Part shown: in pieces, positions 1 to 8,688 of the stretch | Layout: every line of letters begins with the position of its first letter | How positions within the stretch are numbered: position 1 is the first letter of the stretch | Assembly (NCBI RefSeq): GCF_014837045.1 | Contig: NZ_JACSPR010000004.1 | Coordinates: forward strand, 1 to 64,000 | Direction of reading: 5' to 3' | DNA from: Corynebacterium gallinarum | GTDB taxonomy: Bacteria > Actinomycetota > Actinomycetes > Mycobacteriales > Mycobacteriaceae | Length of the DNA stretch: 64,000 nt | Program-made: the position numbers and the translations under genes | Notes under the pieces: model-generated | Seen by the model: the letters and a program-made list of their open reading frames with translations, nothing else | Database searches by the model: none | What the model was told of the DNA's origin: nothing

Positions 1-190
1 CAAAACGCTGTTTCGGTTTCGATGTGATGGTGTCGTTGGGGTCAGCACCTGTTGTCCTACCGCCGCACACTCCAGTAAGTACTGGATGGGGCGTTGTCGG
101 TCGCGCTGACTGGTATTAATCTACACACCCCACCGACAACCCACAAACCCCCAGCTCACAGCACTAAACCGACGAACCGACCAACGGGAT
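1..190. other. Intergenic region downstream of murA
   Basis: No coding frame here is convincing. There is an inverted repeat CCAGTA-ag-TACTGG at 72-85. It could be an operator or a small hairpin. Whatever lies to the left is outside the window, so the role of this stretch cannot be decided. A promoter on the minus strand serving a gene or rRNA operon beyond the edge is possible but not shown. Confidence 0.4.
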
Positions 191-1447
191 CTAGCCTACA
201 ACCCGTTGGATATCGGCCCCCAGAGCCTGCAGGTTCTCCACGAAGTTCGGGTAGCCGCGGTCAATATGGAAGACATCGCGGACCTCGGTGGTCCCTTCAG
301 CACAGAGTGCTGCGATGACCAGGCCGGCGCCGGCGCGAATGTCCGAGGACCACACGGTGGTTGAGGACAGTTCCTCTATACCGCGGATCACCACATGGTG
401 ACCGTCTACGGAGGTATCCGCACCGAGGCGCTGCATTTCGTCGACAAAGCGGAACCGCGATTCGAAGACGTTCTCGGTCACCACCGCAACTCCATCCGCA
501 ATGGCGTTGAGGCCGATGGCCATCGGCTGCAGGTCTGTGGGGAAGCCCGGGAAGGGAAGGGTCTGGTAGTCGGTGGACTTGGGACGCTTGTTCATCACTA
601 CGCGGAAACCATTTTCAAAGGTGTCCACCTGGGCGCCGGCGAGCTTGAGCTTTTCCAGTGGGAGGTGAAGGTAACGGGGTGCGATGCCCCCGACAGTGAC
701 ATCTCCCCGCGTCATGGCGGCGGCGAACGCCCATGTGCCCGCAACGATGCGGTCACCGATGACCTCATGCGAGGTCGGGTGGAGCTTCTCCACGCCGTTG
801 ATGGTGATCTTGGGGGAACCCTCACCTTCAATATCGGCACCCATAGAACGCAGCATGCGGCAGAGGTCGACAATCTCGGGTTCGCGGGCTGCGTTATCCA
901 GGGTGGTCTGCCCCTCAGCCATGACTGAGGCCATGAGGATGTTCTCCGTCGCACCCACCGAGGGGAAGTCCAGGGAGATTTCCGCGCCGACGAGCTTTTC
1001 AGCCTCGGCGACCACAGCACCATGCTGGGTACGGGTGGTCGCACCGAGCTGCTCGAGTCCACTCTGGTGCATATCCAGAGGGCGGGATCCGATGGCGTCG
1101 CCACCGGGAAGTGACACGACTGCCCTGCCACAGCGGGCGGTCAGTGGTCCCAGCACGCAGACCGATGCGCGGAACTGGGTGACCGCCGGGAAGTCAGCAT
1201 CGGATTTGAGTTCAGCCGGGGTGTGGATGGTGACAGTATGTCCGTCGATCTCCACTTCGCAGCCGAGACCGACCAGGACATCACGCATGAGGGGGACATC
1301 GAGAATCTCGGGACAGTTGGTCAGGGTCGTGGTGCCCTCCGCCAGCAGCGCGGCCGCCATGAGTTTGAGCACGCTGTTCTTTGCGCCGTCGACACGCACG
1401 GATCCCTGGAGCCTTGCTCCACCATTGACTAGAAACTTGTCTTTCAC
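191..1447 (-). CDS. murA: UDP-N-acetylglucosamine 1-carboxyvinyltransferase MurA
   Basis: Catalyses the first committed step of peptidoglycan synthesis, transferring enolpyruvate from PEP to UDP-GlcNAc in the cytoplasm. The 418-residue length and the two EPSP-synthase-like halves are typical. The DGAKNS motif (about residues 20-25, Lys23) is present. The flexible catalytic loop reads LPGGDAIG, so the usual active-site cysteine is replaced by Asp117, as known in mycobacteria and linked to natural fosfomycin resistance. The longest frame starts at 1531 but would overlap pduO. The GTG at 1447 begins the conserved KDKFLVNGG sequence and has a -10-like TAAGGT (1455-1460) seven bases ahead, suggesting a leaderless mRNA. 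Divergent from pduO. Confidence 0.95.
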   Translation of the reverse strand: MKDKFLVNGGARLQGSVRVDGAKNSVLKLMAAALLAEGTTTLTNCPEILDVPLMRDVLVGLGCEVEIDGHTVTIHTPAELKSDADFPAVTQFRASVCVLGPLTARCGRAVVSLPGGDAIGSRPLDMHQSGLEQLGATTRTQHGAVVAEAEKLVGAEISLDFPSVGATENILMASVMAEGQTTLDNAAREPEIVDLCRMLRSMGADIEGEGSPKITINGVEKLHPTSHEVIGDRIVAGTWAFAAAMTRGDVTVGGIAPRYLHLPLEKLKLAGAQVDTFENGFRVVMNKRPKSTDYQTLPFPGFPTDLQPMAIGLNAIADGVAVVTENVFESRFRFVDEMQRLGADTSVDGHHVVIRGIEELSSTTVWSSDIRAGAGLVIAALCAEGTTEVRDVFHIDRGYPNFVENLQALGADIQRVVG

Positions 1448-1519
1448 CCCACCCACCTTATCCGCCCCCGCCGTCGGAATGGTGCACGGCGGGGGCGGAT
1501 GACGGCTACCGTTTGAAAC
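1448..1519. promoter_or_regulatory. Divergent murA/pduO promoter region
   Basis: Only 72 bp separate the two start codons. TAAGGT (minus, 1455-1460) and TACCGT (plus, 1507-1512) each lie seven bases before a start codon, which fits two leaderless promoters facing away from each other. A G-rich/C-rich stretch lies between them. No clear -35 is seen. Confidence 0.5.
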
Positions 1520-2092
1520 ATGGCTATTCACCTAACCAAGATCTATACCCGCACCGGCGATGACGGCACGACCGGATTGTCGAATTTCAGCCGCGTACCC
1601 AAGGATGACGCGCGCCTCATCGCCTACGCCGACACCGACGAAGCGAACTGCGCCATCGGCGAGGTGCTCGCCTTGGGCAACCCCGACGAGGCGATGGTGA
1701 CGTTGCTGCGTCGGGTGCAGAATGAGCTTTTCGACGTCGGCGCCGATCTCGCCAACCCCATCGAGGAAAACCCCAAGTACCCGCCCCTGCGTGTCCTGCC
1801 CGAGTACGTCGACCGGCTCGAGGCGGACTGCGACAAGTGGAATGAGGATCTCCCCAACCTCGATTCCTTCATCCTGCCCGGAGGAACCCCTGCCGCGGCG
1901 CTGCTGCACACCGCACGCGTGGTCACCCGTCGGGCGGAACGCTCCGCATGGGTGGCGGTACGCGAACACCCGGACACCACATCCGTCCTGCCGGCGAAAT
2001 ATCTGAACAGGTTGAGCGATCTACTGTTCATTCTCTCGCGCGTCGCCAACAAGGGCGATGACGTGAAGTGGGTTCCGGGTGGAAAACGCTAG
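1520..2092 (+). CDS. pduO: PduO-type cob(I)alamin adenosyltransferase
   Basis: Transfers the adenosyl group of ATP to cob(I)alamin to make adenosylcobalamin. The 190-residue protein has the family's N-terminal [14 protein letters not shown] motif (residues 11-24), the [15 protein letters not shown] segment, the VTRRAER arginines and the C-terminal [11 protein letters not shown] helix, all expected for the ATP and subunit-interface residues. The gene is a single cistron diverging from murA; the ATG has TACCGT seven bases upstream and no clear Shine-Dalgarno, so it is probably leaderless. It ends 37 bp before the stop codon of the convergent ramA. Confidence 0.9.
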   Translation: MAIHLTKIYTRTGDDGTTGLSNFSRVPKDDARLIAYADTDEANCAIGEVLALGNPDEAMVTLLRRVQNELFDVGADLANPIEENPKYPPLRVLPEYVDRLEADCDKWNEDLPNLDSFILPGGTPAAALLHTARVVTRRAERSAWVAVREHPDTTSVLPAKYLNRLSDLLFILSRVANKGDDVKWVPGGKR

Positions 2093-2129
2093 GGGAAAAC
2101 GCTAACTGCTTCTCAGCAGGTGGAACGGA

Positions 2130-2975
2130 TCAGGGCAGTGCGCCGATGCGGCGGGCTGCATTGACTGCTTCATAACGGGTATGGGCGCCGAGCTTACGCA
2201 TGACTGAGCGCAGGTAACTCTTCACCGTCTCCGCGCCGATACCCATCTCCTCAGCCGCCTCAACATTGGTGTGCCCCAGTGCCACACAGGCGAGCACATC
2301 AAGCTCACGGGCGGACAGCTTGGTCGTCTGCTTCACGCGGACCGGCGTGACCATCTGGTCACACAGCTCCTCGAGCTCCCGACGCAGCTCCTCATCCGCC
2401 ACCCGGTTCGCCAGCATGCGCAGCTTGGAGTGGGTGGATCGGACCTGCTCCCATTCCGCACCATTCATGACGCGGTTCGGCTTGAGTGCGCCACGACCGT
2501 CCGGAGCCCCACTGCGGCGCAGGGCGGAGTTGATCGCAAGATCCTGCTCCAGGGTGCGGGCGGTCATGGTGACCTCCTCGATGACAGTGTCGCCGAGACG
2601 AACCGCGGAATGGACACCAACGTAGAGAACGCCACGGATCTCCCGGTGGACGATCACGGGAACTGCCACGATGGAGTGCAGCCCCTCATCCTGGATCGCG
2701 GAGTCCTTCTCATGCGAGATCACATTGGCACGGGTGTAGTCACTGACACCGACCGGACGACGGGTTGCCACGACCCTGCCACCGACACCCACACCGGGTT
2801 CGATGATCAGGTTCTGGAGCGCCGGTGTACGAAGACCAACCCACTGGGTGATCTGAAGGCGATTGTCCGGGAGGACTGTCGCATACATCGTCACGGGAAT
2901 GCCGGTGGCGGTTTTCAGCGATGCCAGCGCCGAGCGAATGGCATCCTCATCGTCTTTGATCCGCTGGGTATCCAC
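2130..2975 (-). CDS. ramA: LuxR-type transcriptional regulator RamA
   Basis: Master regulator of acetate and carbon metabolism in corynebacteria, known to activate aceA/aceB, pta-ack and others and to repress itself. The 281-residue protein has an N-terminal GAF-like region (about 10-150), a linker, and a C-terminal LuxR helix-turn-helix (about 220-281) containing LSARELDVLACVALGHTN and ETVKSYLRSVMRKLGA. The start is a GTG at 2975 preceded by AGGAGG at a rather long spacing. A promoter with TATACT at 3058-3063 lies upstream and predicts a leader of about 75 nt. Length and sequence fit RamA rather than the related RamB, which is of a different fold class. Confidence 0.95.
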   Translation of the reverse strand: MDTQRIKDDEDAIRSALASLKTATGIPVTMYATVLPDNRLQITQWVGLRTPALQNLIIEPGVGVGGRVVATRRPVGVSDYTRANVISHEKDSAIQDEGLHSIVAVPVIVHREIRGVLYVGVHSAVRLGDTVIEEVTMTARTLEQDLAINSALRRSGAPDGRGALKPNRVMNGAEWEQVRSTHSKLRMLANRVADEELRRELEELCDQMVTPVRVKQTTKLSARELDVLACVALGHTNVEAAEEMGIGAETVKSYLRSVMRKLGAHTRYEAVNAARRIGALP

Positions 2976-3057
2976 CTTGTTGTTTTCCTCCTGCTTTACA
3001 CCCGTGCTGGTACACCCGAAGGGGTTCAGACGAGTAAGAAATATCCGTCAGATGTAC

Positions 3058-3146
3058 AGTATAACTCCCCTTTGGGGGTAGTCATAGTTCGCCCTACCTG
3101 CTGACTATGTTGACTATCTGCATTATTTCTTTTGACTTTGGGGGTA
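3058..3146 (-). promoter_or_regulatory. ramA promoter with candidate RamA operators
   Basis: On the minus strand TATGAC (3081-3086) and TATACT (3058-3063) are 17 bp apart, a good promoter spacing. A C-run/G-run element CTCCCC-TTT-GGGGGT (3065-3079) lies exactly between them. The 11-mer CTTTGGGGGTA occurs here (3070-3080) and again at 3136-3146. RamA is reported to bind G-run or C-run motifs of this type, so autorepression is the likely meaning. The site assignment is inference. Confidence 0.5.
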
Positions 3147-3474
3147 TGGGAAAAAGTTCCCCACCCCCTTAACTCTACCCCCTCCCCACAACTTCCACCC
3201 CCATTGTCCACTTACATGCAGTTCACACCGCATTTTTCCCCTTTTCCCACCGTCACAGTGCCCATTACTGCCCACCCACACCCAATCACCCCCGAGTTAG
3301 GTTGAAAATTCCGAAAGGTCCCACCATCACAGTGGCGTATAACACGTTTTTGTGGGTTTTCATGTGGGGAATCTGCCAATAAATGCCTCCTCCGCCCTAC
3401 TTCCACCCACCCTCCGACCACTCCCGCATTTAATTCATCCTTCAAAAAACCCGCCAACCTGCCCAAACCTAACA
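3147..3474. other. Intergenic region between ramA and cysK promoters
   Basis: C-rich, low-complexity stretch with many CCCC runs that could be further RamA contacts. A minus-strand open frame at 3212-3466 (84 codons) is present but has no recognisable domain and unconvincing composition. No RNA gene or repeat family is recognised. Confidence 0.3.
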
Positions 3475-3502
3475 GTCTAGAAAAACTAGACCGATCCGTC
3501 TG
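3475..3502. promoter_or_regulatory. McbR-type operator upstream of cysK
   Basis: TAGAC-N6-GTCTG at 3487-3502 matches the known McbR (TetR-family methionine/cysteine repressor) box TAGAC-N6-GTCTA at nine of ten positions. An additional half-site forms the inverted repeat GTCTAG-N5-CTAGAC at 3475-3491, sharing the middle arm. The box touches the presumed -35 (TGCTTT, 3501-3506), consistent with repression. Confidence 0.75.
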
Positions 3503-3529
3503 CTTTGCGGGGGATCTTTGGTGTAGACT
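3501..3529 (+). promoter_or_regulatory. cysK promoter
   Basis: TGCTTT at 3501-3506 and TAGACT at 3524-3529 are separated by 17 bp. The predicted start of transcription near 3536 gives a leader of about 100 nt before cysK. Confidence 0.5.
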
Positions 3530-3635
3530 CGCTTCTTATAGGGCGCGGGACACCCCGGTCATCCACACACGGGTATCCCGACCGTCCGGTGAACTTTCCA
3601 TCGAGAGAACTGTTTAGTTAAGGAGCACCCCCTTC

Positions 3636-4571
3636 ATGGGCAACGTGTACAACAACATCACTGAGACCATCGGCCGCACCCCCCTGGTCAAACTCAATCG
3701 CCTCACCGAGGGCCTGGACGCCACCGTCCTGGTTAAGGTCGAGTCCTTCAACCCCGCCAACTCCGTCAAGGACCGCATCGGTCTGGCCATCATCGACGCA
3801 GCCGAGGCTTCCGGTGAGCTGAAGCCGGGTGGCACCATCGTCGAGGCAACCTCCGGCAACACCGGTATCGCCCTGGCCATGGTTGGCGCAGCCCGCGGTT
3901 ACAAGGTTGTCCTGACCATGCCGGAGACCATGTCCACCGAGCGCCGTGTTCTGCTGCGCGCCTACGGTGCGGAAATCGTCCTCACCCCGGGTGCCGCCGG
4001 CATGCAGGGCGCCAAGGACAAGGCCGACGAGATCGTCGCCGAGCGCGAGAACGCCATCCTCGCCCGTCAGTTCGAGAACCCTGCCAACCCGGAGGTCCAC
4101 CGCGCAACCACCGCCAAGGAGCTCATGGAGGACACCGACGGCAACTTCGACATCTTCGTTGCAGGCTTCGGTACCGGCGGCACCCTCACCGGTGTCGGTG
4201 GCGTGCTCAAGGAGCACAATCCGGAGGCCCAGGTCTACGCCGTCGAGCCAGAGGCATCCCCGCTGCTGACCTCCGGTAAGGCCGGCCCGCACAAGATCCA
4301 GGGCATCGGCGCCAACTTCATCCCGGAGAACCTCGACCGCAAGGTCCTGGATGATGTCATCACCATCTCCAACGAGGATGCTGTCACCTGGTCCCGCAAG
4401 CTGGCCACCGAGGAGGGCATCCTGGGTGGTATCTCCACCGGTGCCAACATCAAGGCCGCTCTGGACCTGGCTGCCAAGCCGGAGAACGCCGGCAAGACCA
4501 TCGTCACCATCGTCTGCGACTTCGGTGAGCGCTACGTCTCCACCGTCCTCTACGAAGACATCCGCGACTAA
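3636..4571 (+). CDS. cysK: O-acetylserine sulfhydrylase (cysteine synthase A)
   Basis: PLP enzyme that makes L-cysteine from O-acetylserine and sulfide. The 311 residues match the family length. The PLP lysine is Lys45 in NPANSVKDR, the substrate-binding loop TSGNTG is at residues 72-77 and the phosphate-binding glycine loop GTGGT lies further on. The start has AAGGAG about ten bases upstream. A strong terminator follows, so cysE beyond it has its own promoter. The McbR-type box upstream points to control by sulfur amino acid supply. Confidence 0.97.
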   Translation: MGNVYNNITETIGRTPLVKLNRLTEGLDATVLVKVESFNPANSVKDRIGLAIIDAAEASGELKPGGTIVEATSGNTGIALAMVGAARGYKVVLTMPETMSTERRVLLRAYGAEIVLTPGAAGMQGAKDKADEIVAERENAILARQFENPANPEVHRATTAKELMEDTDGNFDIFVAGFGTGGTLTGVGGVLKEHNPEAQVYAVEPEASPLLTSGKAGPHKIQGIGANFIPENLDRKVLDDVITISNEDAVTWSRKLATEEGILGGISTGANIKAALDLAAKPENAGKTIVTIVCDFGERYVSTVLYEDIRD

Positions 4572-4589
4572 TCAACCGCGAGCATCTCA

Positions 4590-4630
4590 CCGCCCCTTCC
4601 CCGCGCCAGTTCGGGAAAGGGGCGGTTTTG
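4590..4630 (+). terminator. Rho-independent terminator of cysK
   Basis: Stem CCGCCCCTTCCC (4590-4601) pairs with GGGAAAGGGGCGG (4613-4625) and is followed by TTTTG. Confidence 0.85.
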
Positions 4631-4707
4631 TCATTCGGGTCAGGCCCCTGAATTAATCCGGGTGGGATTCTCTGATGGCCCAAGTGCACGCTGTTAGACT
4701 TGCCTGC

Positions 4708-5274
4708 ATGCTTTCAGTTGTGAAGATGATCCGCGAAGACCTCGCCAATGCCCGCGACCATGACCCTGCGGCGCGGGGGGATCTCGAAAATGCCATCGTG
4801 TACTCCGGTCTTCACGCAATCTGGGCCCACCGCATCGCCCATGCCTGGTGGAAGTCAGGTTTCCGTGGCCCCGCTCGAATCCTGTCGCAGCTGAACCGTT
4901 TCTTCACCGGCATTGAGATCCACCCAGGTGCCACCATCGGTCGTCGTTTCTTCATCGACCACGGCATGGGTGTGGTCATCGGGGAGACCTCAGAGATCGG
5001 TGACGGCGTGATGCTGTACCACGGCGTCACCCTGGGCGGTCAGGTGCTCACCCAGACGAAGCGTCACCCCACCATCGAGGACAATGTCACCATCGGTGCC
5101 GGCGCGAAGGTGCTCGGCCCCATCACGGTCGGAGCGGGTTCCGCCATCGGTTCCAACGCTGTGGTGACCAAGGATGTCCCCGCCAACCACATCGCTGTGG
5201 GTATCCCCGCCAAGGCCCGTCCGCGTGGCAAGGAGGAGACCATCAAGCTGGTTGATCCGGACTACTACATCTAA
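4708..5274 (+). CDS. cysE: Serine O-acetyltransferase
   Basis: Acetylates L-serine with acetyl-CoA to supply O-acetylserine for CysK, 136 bp upstream. The 188-residue protein has the left-handed parallel beta-helix hexapeptide repeats from about residue 70 on ([28 protein letters not shown]) and ends in a short helix and tail. The frame is open from 4675, but the ATG at 4708 gives the usual N-terminus and has TAGACT (4695-4700) seven bases upstream with no Shine-Dalgarno, so a leaderless transcript is likely. A shorter actinobacterial CysE without the long enterobacterial N-terminal helix domain. Confidence 0.93.
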   Translation: MLSVVKMIREDLANARDHDPAARGDLENAIVYSGLHAIWAHRIAHAWWKSGFRGPARILSQLNRFFTGIEIHPGATIGRRFFIDHGMGVVIGETSEIGDGVMLYHGVTLGGQVLTQTKRHPTIEDNVTIGAGAKVLGPITVGAGSAIGSNAVVTKDVPANHIAVGIPAKARPRGKEETIKLVDPDYYI

Positions 5275-5287
5275 TACCAGCCAATCC

Positions 5288-5320
5288 GTGGCCCGGTTCC
5301 CGACAGGGGAACCGGGCCAC
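5288..5320. terminator. Hairpin between convergent cysE and acetyltransferase gene
   Basis: GTGGCCCGGTTCC (5288-5300) pairs with GGAACCGGGCCAC (5308-5320). There is no strong T-run on either side, so it may act on both strands or only protect 3' ends. Confidence 0.6.
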
Positions 5321-5342
5321 AGTCATATGTTTGGGCAGTCGC

Positions 5343-5636
5343 CTACTTCTTCAGGTCCTCATACTCCGGGTTCTTCTTGATGAAGCCGGAGACCGCCCAG
5401 CAGGAGTCATGGATGCGGATGCCGTTGGCGCGGGCATCGTCGAGGGCATATTTGATCAGGGGCGTGGACAGCCCCCGCCCGCGGAATTCGGGCTTGATCA
5501 CGGTGTGGTTGAAGTTGCGGTAGTCCGTGCCGTCGACGTAGCTGGCGAACCCTGCCGCCTCGCCGTCGAGGGTGATGACGAAACGTTTCTGGTTCTCGTG
5601 GTGGGTGATGTCGATCTTGCCGGTGTCATCGCTCAT
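5343..5636 (-). CDS. GNAT-family N-acetyltransferase (small Acetyltransf_CG type)
   Basis: A 97-residue single-domain acetyltransferase of the small GCN5-related class. The acetyl-CoA binding signature is seen in VIKPEFRGRGLSTPLIKYAL, followed by the short C-terminal strand and helix DSCWAVSGFIKKNPEY that is typical of this subfamily. Substrate is unknown. The frame extends upstream to 5738 into the tRNA-Phe terminator; the ATG at 5636 with AAGGAG upstream is the plausible start. It is convergent with cysE. Confidence 0.85.
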   Translation of the reverse strand: MSDDTGKIDITHHENQKRFVITLDGEAAGFASYVDGTDYRNFNHTVIKPEFRGRGLSTPLIKYALDDARANGIRIHDSCWAVSGFIKKNPEYEDLKK

Positions 5637-5686
5637 GGGCGTGCTCCTTGGGTTTTCTGCTCGTGGTGTGACCTGTCTGAGGCCTT

Positions 5687-5734
5687 TATACAGAAAACAA
5701 CAAACCGCCCTCATCAATTCCTTGATGAGGGCGG
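5687..5734 (-). terminator. Terminator of the tRNA-Asp/tRNA-Phe transcript
   Basis: On the minus strand CCGCCCTCATCAA and TTGATGAGGGCGG (5705-5717 with 5722-5734) form a 13-bp stem with a 4-nt loop. A T-rich tail follows (complement of 5687-5704). Confidence 0.85.
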
Positions 5735-5740
5735 ACATTG

Positions 5741-5813
5741 TGGCCAGAGCCGGGATCGAACCGGCGACCTTTCACTTTTCAGGCGAACGCTCTACCGACT
5801 GAGCTATCTGGCC
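5741..5813 (-). tRNA. tRNA-Phe (GAA)
   Basis: A 73-nt cloverleaf on the minus strand. The acceptor stem is GGCCAGA/TCTGGCC, the anticodon loop CTGAAAA carries GAA, and the T-loop GTTCGATCC is present. CCA is not encoded. Confidence 0.97.
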
Positions 5814-5845
5814 AGAGAATGAACTACAGTATAGAACATCTCTAG

Positions 5846-5919
5846 CGACCCTGACGGGACTTGAACCCGCGACCTCCGCCGTGACAGGGCGGCGCGCTAA
5901 CCAACTGCGCCACAGGGCC
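5846..5919 (-). tRNA. tRNA-Asp (GTC), copy 1
   Basis: A 74-nt cloverleaf with acceptor stem GGCCCTG/CAGGGTC and anticodon loop CTGTCAC (GTC). It is identical base for base to the copy at 8417-8490 on the other side of sucCD, in the same orientation. Confidence 0.97.
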
Positions 5920-6046
5920 TTACAAAATGCACTATCCGAAGCAGTCGCTCCGTCCTGCGCACAAGTGAATACCTTACACAGATGTCATATTAACCCACAA
6001 ATCCGCAGCTCAACGATGCTTTTCGACGCACGACAGCGCCTGCCCA

Positions 6047-6931
6047 CTAGCGGTCGGCGATGCTCTCCTTCATGATCTCGGCGGCCTCGGACGGAGTGGT
6101 GCCCACCCGCACCCCAACTGCCTCGAGCGCCTCCTTCTTCGCCTGGGCCGTGCCGACGGACCCGGTGACGATCGCCCCGGCATGCCCCATGGTCTTGCCC
6201 TCCGGGGCGGTGAAACCCGCGACATAACCGACCACCGGTTTACTCACGTGGTCGCGGATGAATTCTGCGGCGCGTTCCTCCGCATCCCCACCGATCTCCC
6301 CGATCATCACGATGGCCTCGGTGTCGGGGTCGTCCTCGAAGGCGCGCAGAGCGTCGATGTGCGTGGTGCCGATGATGGGATCGCCGCCGATGCCGATGGC
6401 GGTGGAGATCCCGACATCCGCCAGCTCGTTCATCATCTGATAGGTCAGGGTGCCCGACTTGGAGATCAGCCCGATGGGACCGGAGCTGGTGATCGTCGCG
6501 GGGATGATGCCGGCCAGTGACACCTCCGGGGTGATGATGCCGGGGCAGTTGGGGCCGATGATGCGGGTAGCCCCCACCTGCTGTGCGTGGGCCCACGCCT
6601 CGGCGACATCGTGGACAGGGATACCCTCGGTGATAACCACGAGCAGGGGTATCCGGGCGTCGATAGCCTCCCTCATCGCCTCCCCGGCGAACGCGGGAGG
6701 CACGAAGACCACGGACACGTTCGCGCCCGTCTCCTCCATGGCCTCGGCGACGGTGCCGAAGACGGGGAGCTCCACCTCGCCCAGTGTCACCGTCTCCCCG
6801 GCCTTGCGGGGGTTGGTTCCGCCGACCACGGTGGCACCCGAGGCGAGCATCCGGGCGGTGTGCAGGGACCCCTCCGAACCGGTGATGCCCTGGATGATGA
6901 TGCGGGAGGTGTCATCGAGAAAGATGGCCAT
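6047..6931 (-). CDS. sucD: Succinyl-CoA synthetase alpha subunit
   Basis: Subunit that binds CoA and carries the phosphohistidine in the TCA-cycle interconversion of succinyl-CoA and succinate with ATP/ADP. In the 294 residues the CoA-binding Rossmann segment ([14 protein letters not shown], about 16-30) and the active-site His250 in [12 protein letters not shown] are visible. The open frame runs 84 bp further upstream inside sucC; the ATG at 6931 with AGGAG gives the usual MAIFLDD start and lies 10 bp after the sucC stop. Transcribed with sucC. The pair sits between two copies of tRNA-Asp. Confidence 0.96.
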   Translation of the reverse strand: MAIFLDDTSRIIIQGITGSEGSLHTARMLASGATVVGGTNPRKAGETVTLGEVELPVFGTVAEAMEETGANVSVVFVPPAFAGEAMREAIDARIPLLVVITEGIPVHDVAEAWAHAQQVGATRIIGPNCPGIITPEVSLAGIIPATITSSGPIGLISKSGTLTYQMMNELADVGISTAIGIGGDPIIGTTHIDALRAFEDDPDTEAIVMIGEIGGDAEERAAEFIRDHVSKPVVGYVAGFTAPEGKTMGHAGAIVTGSVGTAQAKKEALEAVGVRVGTTPSEAAEIMKESIADR

Positions 6932-6941
6932 GAGGGTGCTC

Positions 6942-8141
6942 CTAGTTGGTGACGGCGGCGAATTCGGTGGTGGGCTGCTCTGCTGCGAGCTGGGCCGCCC
7001 GGTCGGCGGCCTCATCCATCCCGGAGATCAGTGTGACCAGCGGGTGGTTGAATTCCTCCAGGATCTCCCGCCCCTTGTCCACATTGTGGCCATCCAGGCG
7101 GACGACGATCGGCTTCGACGCCCCGGAGCCGAGCTCCTCCAGGGCACCCACGATGCCCCGGGCCACCTCGTCACACGCGGTGATGCCACCGAAGACATTG
7201 ACCAGAACGCTGCGCACCTGCGGATCCCCGAGGATCACCTCCAGACCCGCCACCATGCTCTCCGCTGATGCTCCCCCACCGATGTCGAGGAAGTTGGCCG
7301 GCGCCTGCCCACCATGCTGTCGACCCGCCTCGGCCACAATGTCGAGCGTGGACATCACCAGACCCGCACCATTGCCGATGATCCCTACGGTGCCCTCCAG
7401 CCGCACATAATTGAGGTCGTTCTTTTTCGCCTTGAGCTCCAACGGGTCCAGGGTGTCGGCCGATCCCGCCAGCTCCTCCCGGTGATCATGCCGGAAGTGG
7501 GCATTGTCATCCAGGGTGATCTTCCCATCCAGTGCCAGGACCTTTCCCTCCCCGGTGAGGACCAGCGGGTTCACCTCGACGAGGGTGGCGTCCTCCTCAT
7601 GGTAAACGCGGTAGAGCTGCTGCAGAACAGGACTGATCTTCTGCGCGGTGGTGTCGTCGAAACCTGCAGCCTGGGTGATCTCCCTGGCCTTGGCTTCATC
7701 GATGCCGGTCAGTGGGTTCACCTCTACACGAGCCAGGGCCCCGGGGCGCTCCTTCGCCAGGAGTTCGATCTCCATGCCCCCTTCCATGGAGCACATGGCC
7801 AGGTAGGAGCGGTTGGCGCGATCCAGGAGGATGGAGAAGTAATACTCCTCGGCGATGTCCACCGCCTCCACCACCATGACCTGCTCGACGGTGTGGCCCT
7901 TGATGTCCATGCCCAGGATCGCCCCGGCAGCCTCATGGGCCTTCTGGGGATCCGCGGCTAGTCGCACACCGCCGGCCTTGCCGCGACCCCCGATTTTCAC
8001 CTGTGCCTTGACCACCGTTGGCCCACCCAGTTCCTCGGCGGCCCGGCGGGCACCCTCCGGGGTGTCGGCCACAATGCCGCGCACCACGGGCACGCCATGG
8101 GATTCAAAGAGGTCACGGGCCTGGTATTCGAAGAGATCCAT
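6942..8141 (-). CDS. sucC: Succinyl-CoA synthetase beta subunit
   Basis: Nucleotide- and succinate-binding subunit of the SucCD enzyme. The 399 residues start with the standard [13 protein letters not shown] and contain an ATP-grasp domain (about 1-235, with [16 protein letters not shown] and the metal-site VNPLV) and a C-terminal CoA-ligase domain with the GGGAS and FGGIT motifs. First gene of the sucCD operon. A GlxR/CRP-like palindrome lies 86 bp upstream, which would fit carbon-source control, as would the nearby cat and ramA genes. Confidence 0.96.
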   Translation of the reverse strand: MDLFEYQARDLFESHGVPVVRGIVADTPEGARRAAEELGGPTVVKAQVKIGGRGKAGGVRLAADPQKAHEAAGAILGMDIKGHTVEQVMVVEAVDIAEEYYFSILLDRANRSYLAMCSMEGGMEIELLAKERPGALARVEVNPLTGIDEAKAREITQAAGFDDTTAQKISPVLQQLYRVYHEEDATLVEVNPLVLTGEGKVLALDGKITLDDNAHFRHDHREELAGSADTLDPLELKAKKNDLNYVRLEGTVGIIGNGAGLVMSTLDIVAEAGRQHGGQAPANFLDIGGGASAESMVAGLEVILGDPQVRSVLVNVFGGITACDEVARGIVGALEELGSGASKPIVVRLDGHNVDKGREILEEFNHPLVTLISGMDEAADRAAQLAAEQPTTEFAAVTN

Positions 8142-8226
8142 GATCTGTTCCGTCCTCGACAGGGTGTGCGGGTGGATGTGGCTACCCGGGACCTGCCGAT
8201 GCCGGGAACCACAGTTGCAACTATCC

Positions 8227-8242
8227 TGTGAAGTCTATCACT
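8227..8242. promoter_or_regulatory. GlxR-like (CRP-type) site upstream of sucC
   Basis: TGTGA-AGTCTA-TCACT matches the corynebacterial GlxR consensus TGTGA-N6-TCACA at nine of ten positions. It is 86 bp from the sucC start codon. Function is inferred from the match alone. Confidence 0.5.
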
Positions 8243-8361
8243 TTCATGTTCGCAGCTCAGTGATGAATATTTTCGACCGTCTGCTCCCCCGGAAGCCCCG
8301 AAATCCCGGGTTCCCCGATGCAAACCAACGAAAACGTTCAACCAGAAACCGGCGGGAAACA

Positions 8362-8408
8362 GAAAAAACTGGAGGCACCCACTTTCCAAGAAAGTGGGTG
8401 CCTCCAGT
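8362..8408 (-). terminator. Terminator of the tRNA-Glu/tRNA-Asp transcript
   Basis: A 19-bp perfect stem (8368-8386 with 8390-8408) with a 3-nt loop is followed on the minus strand by six T residues (complement of 8362-8367). Confidence 0.9.
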
Positions 8409-8416
8409 GCGCATTG

Positions 8417-8490
8417 CGACCCTGACGGGACTTGAACCCGCGACCTCCGCCGTGACAGGGCGGCGCGCTAACCAACTGCGCCACAGGGCC
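8417..8490 (-). tRNA. tRNA-Asp (GTC), copy 2
   Basis: Identical to 5846-5919 over all 74 bases, with anticodon GTC. It lies 32 bp downstream of tRNA-Glu on the same strand and is followed by the strong terminator. Confidence 0.97.
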
Positions 8491-8522
8491 ATCTGCAATT
8501 ATCTACCTGCAAGGGCAGATAG

Positions 8523-8595
<73 letters not shown>

Positions 8596-8688
8596 TCGTC
8601 GCGTAGGCGACTGGATAAGAATATACGTGACATTTATCCTTATGCAAAATCGCCCGGTGAGCTGGGGTTTTACCCCCACCCAGATGCG

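Noticed and set aside
395..1502. Long plus-strand frames opposite murA (and similar frames opposite sucC, purL, purF, purM, nucH)
   Set aside because: Mirror frames typical of high-G+C genes; no domains, and the opposite strand encodes well-known enzymes.
3026..3211. 61-codon minus-strand open frame upstream of ramA
   Set aside because: Covers the ramA promoter and G-run repeats; no protein-like pattern.
3212..3466. 84-codon minus-strand open frame between ramA and cysK
   Set aside because: No recognisable domain, low-complexity C-rich region, weak start context; more likely regulatory DNA.
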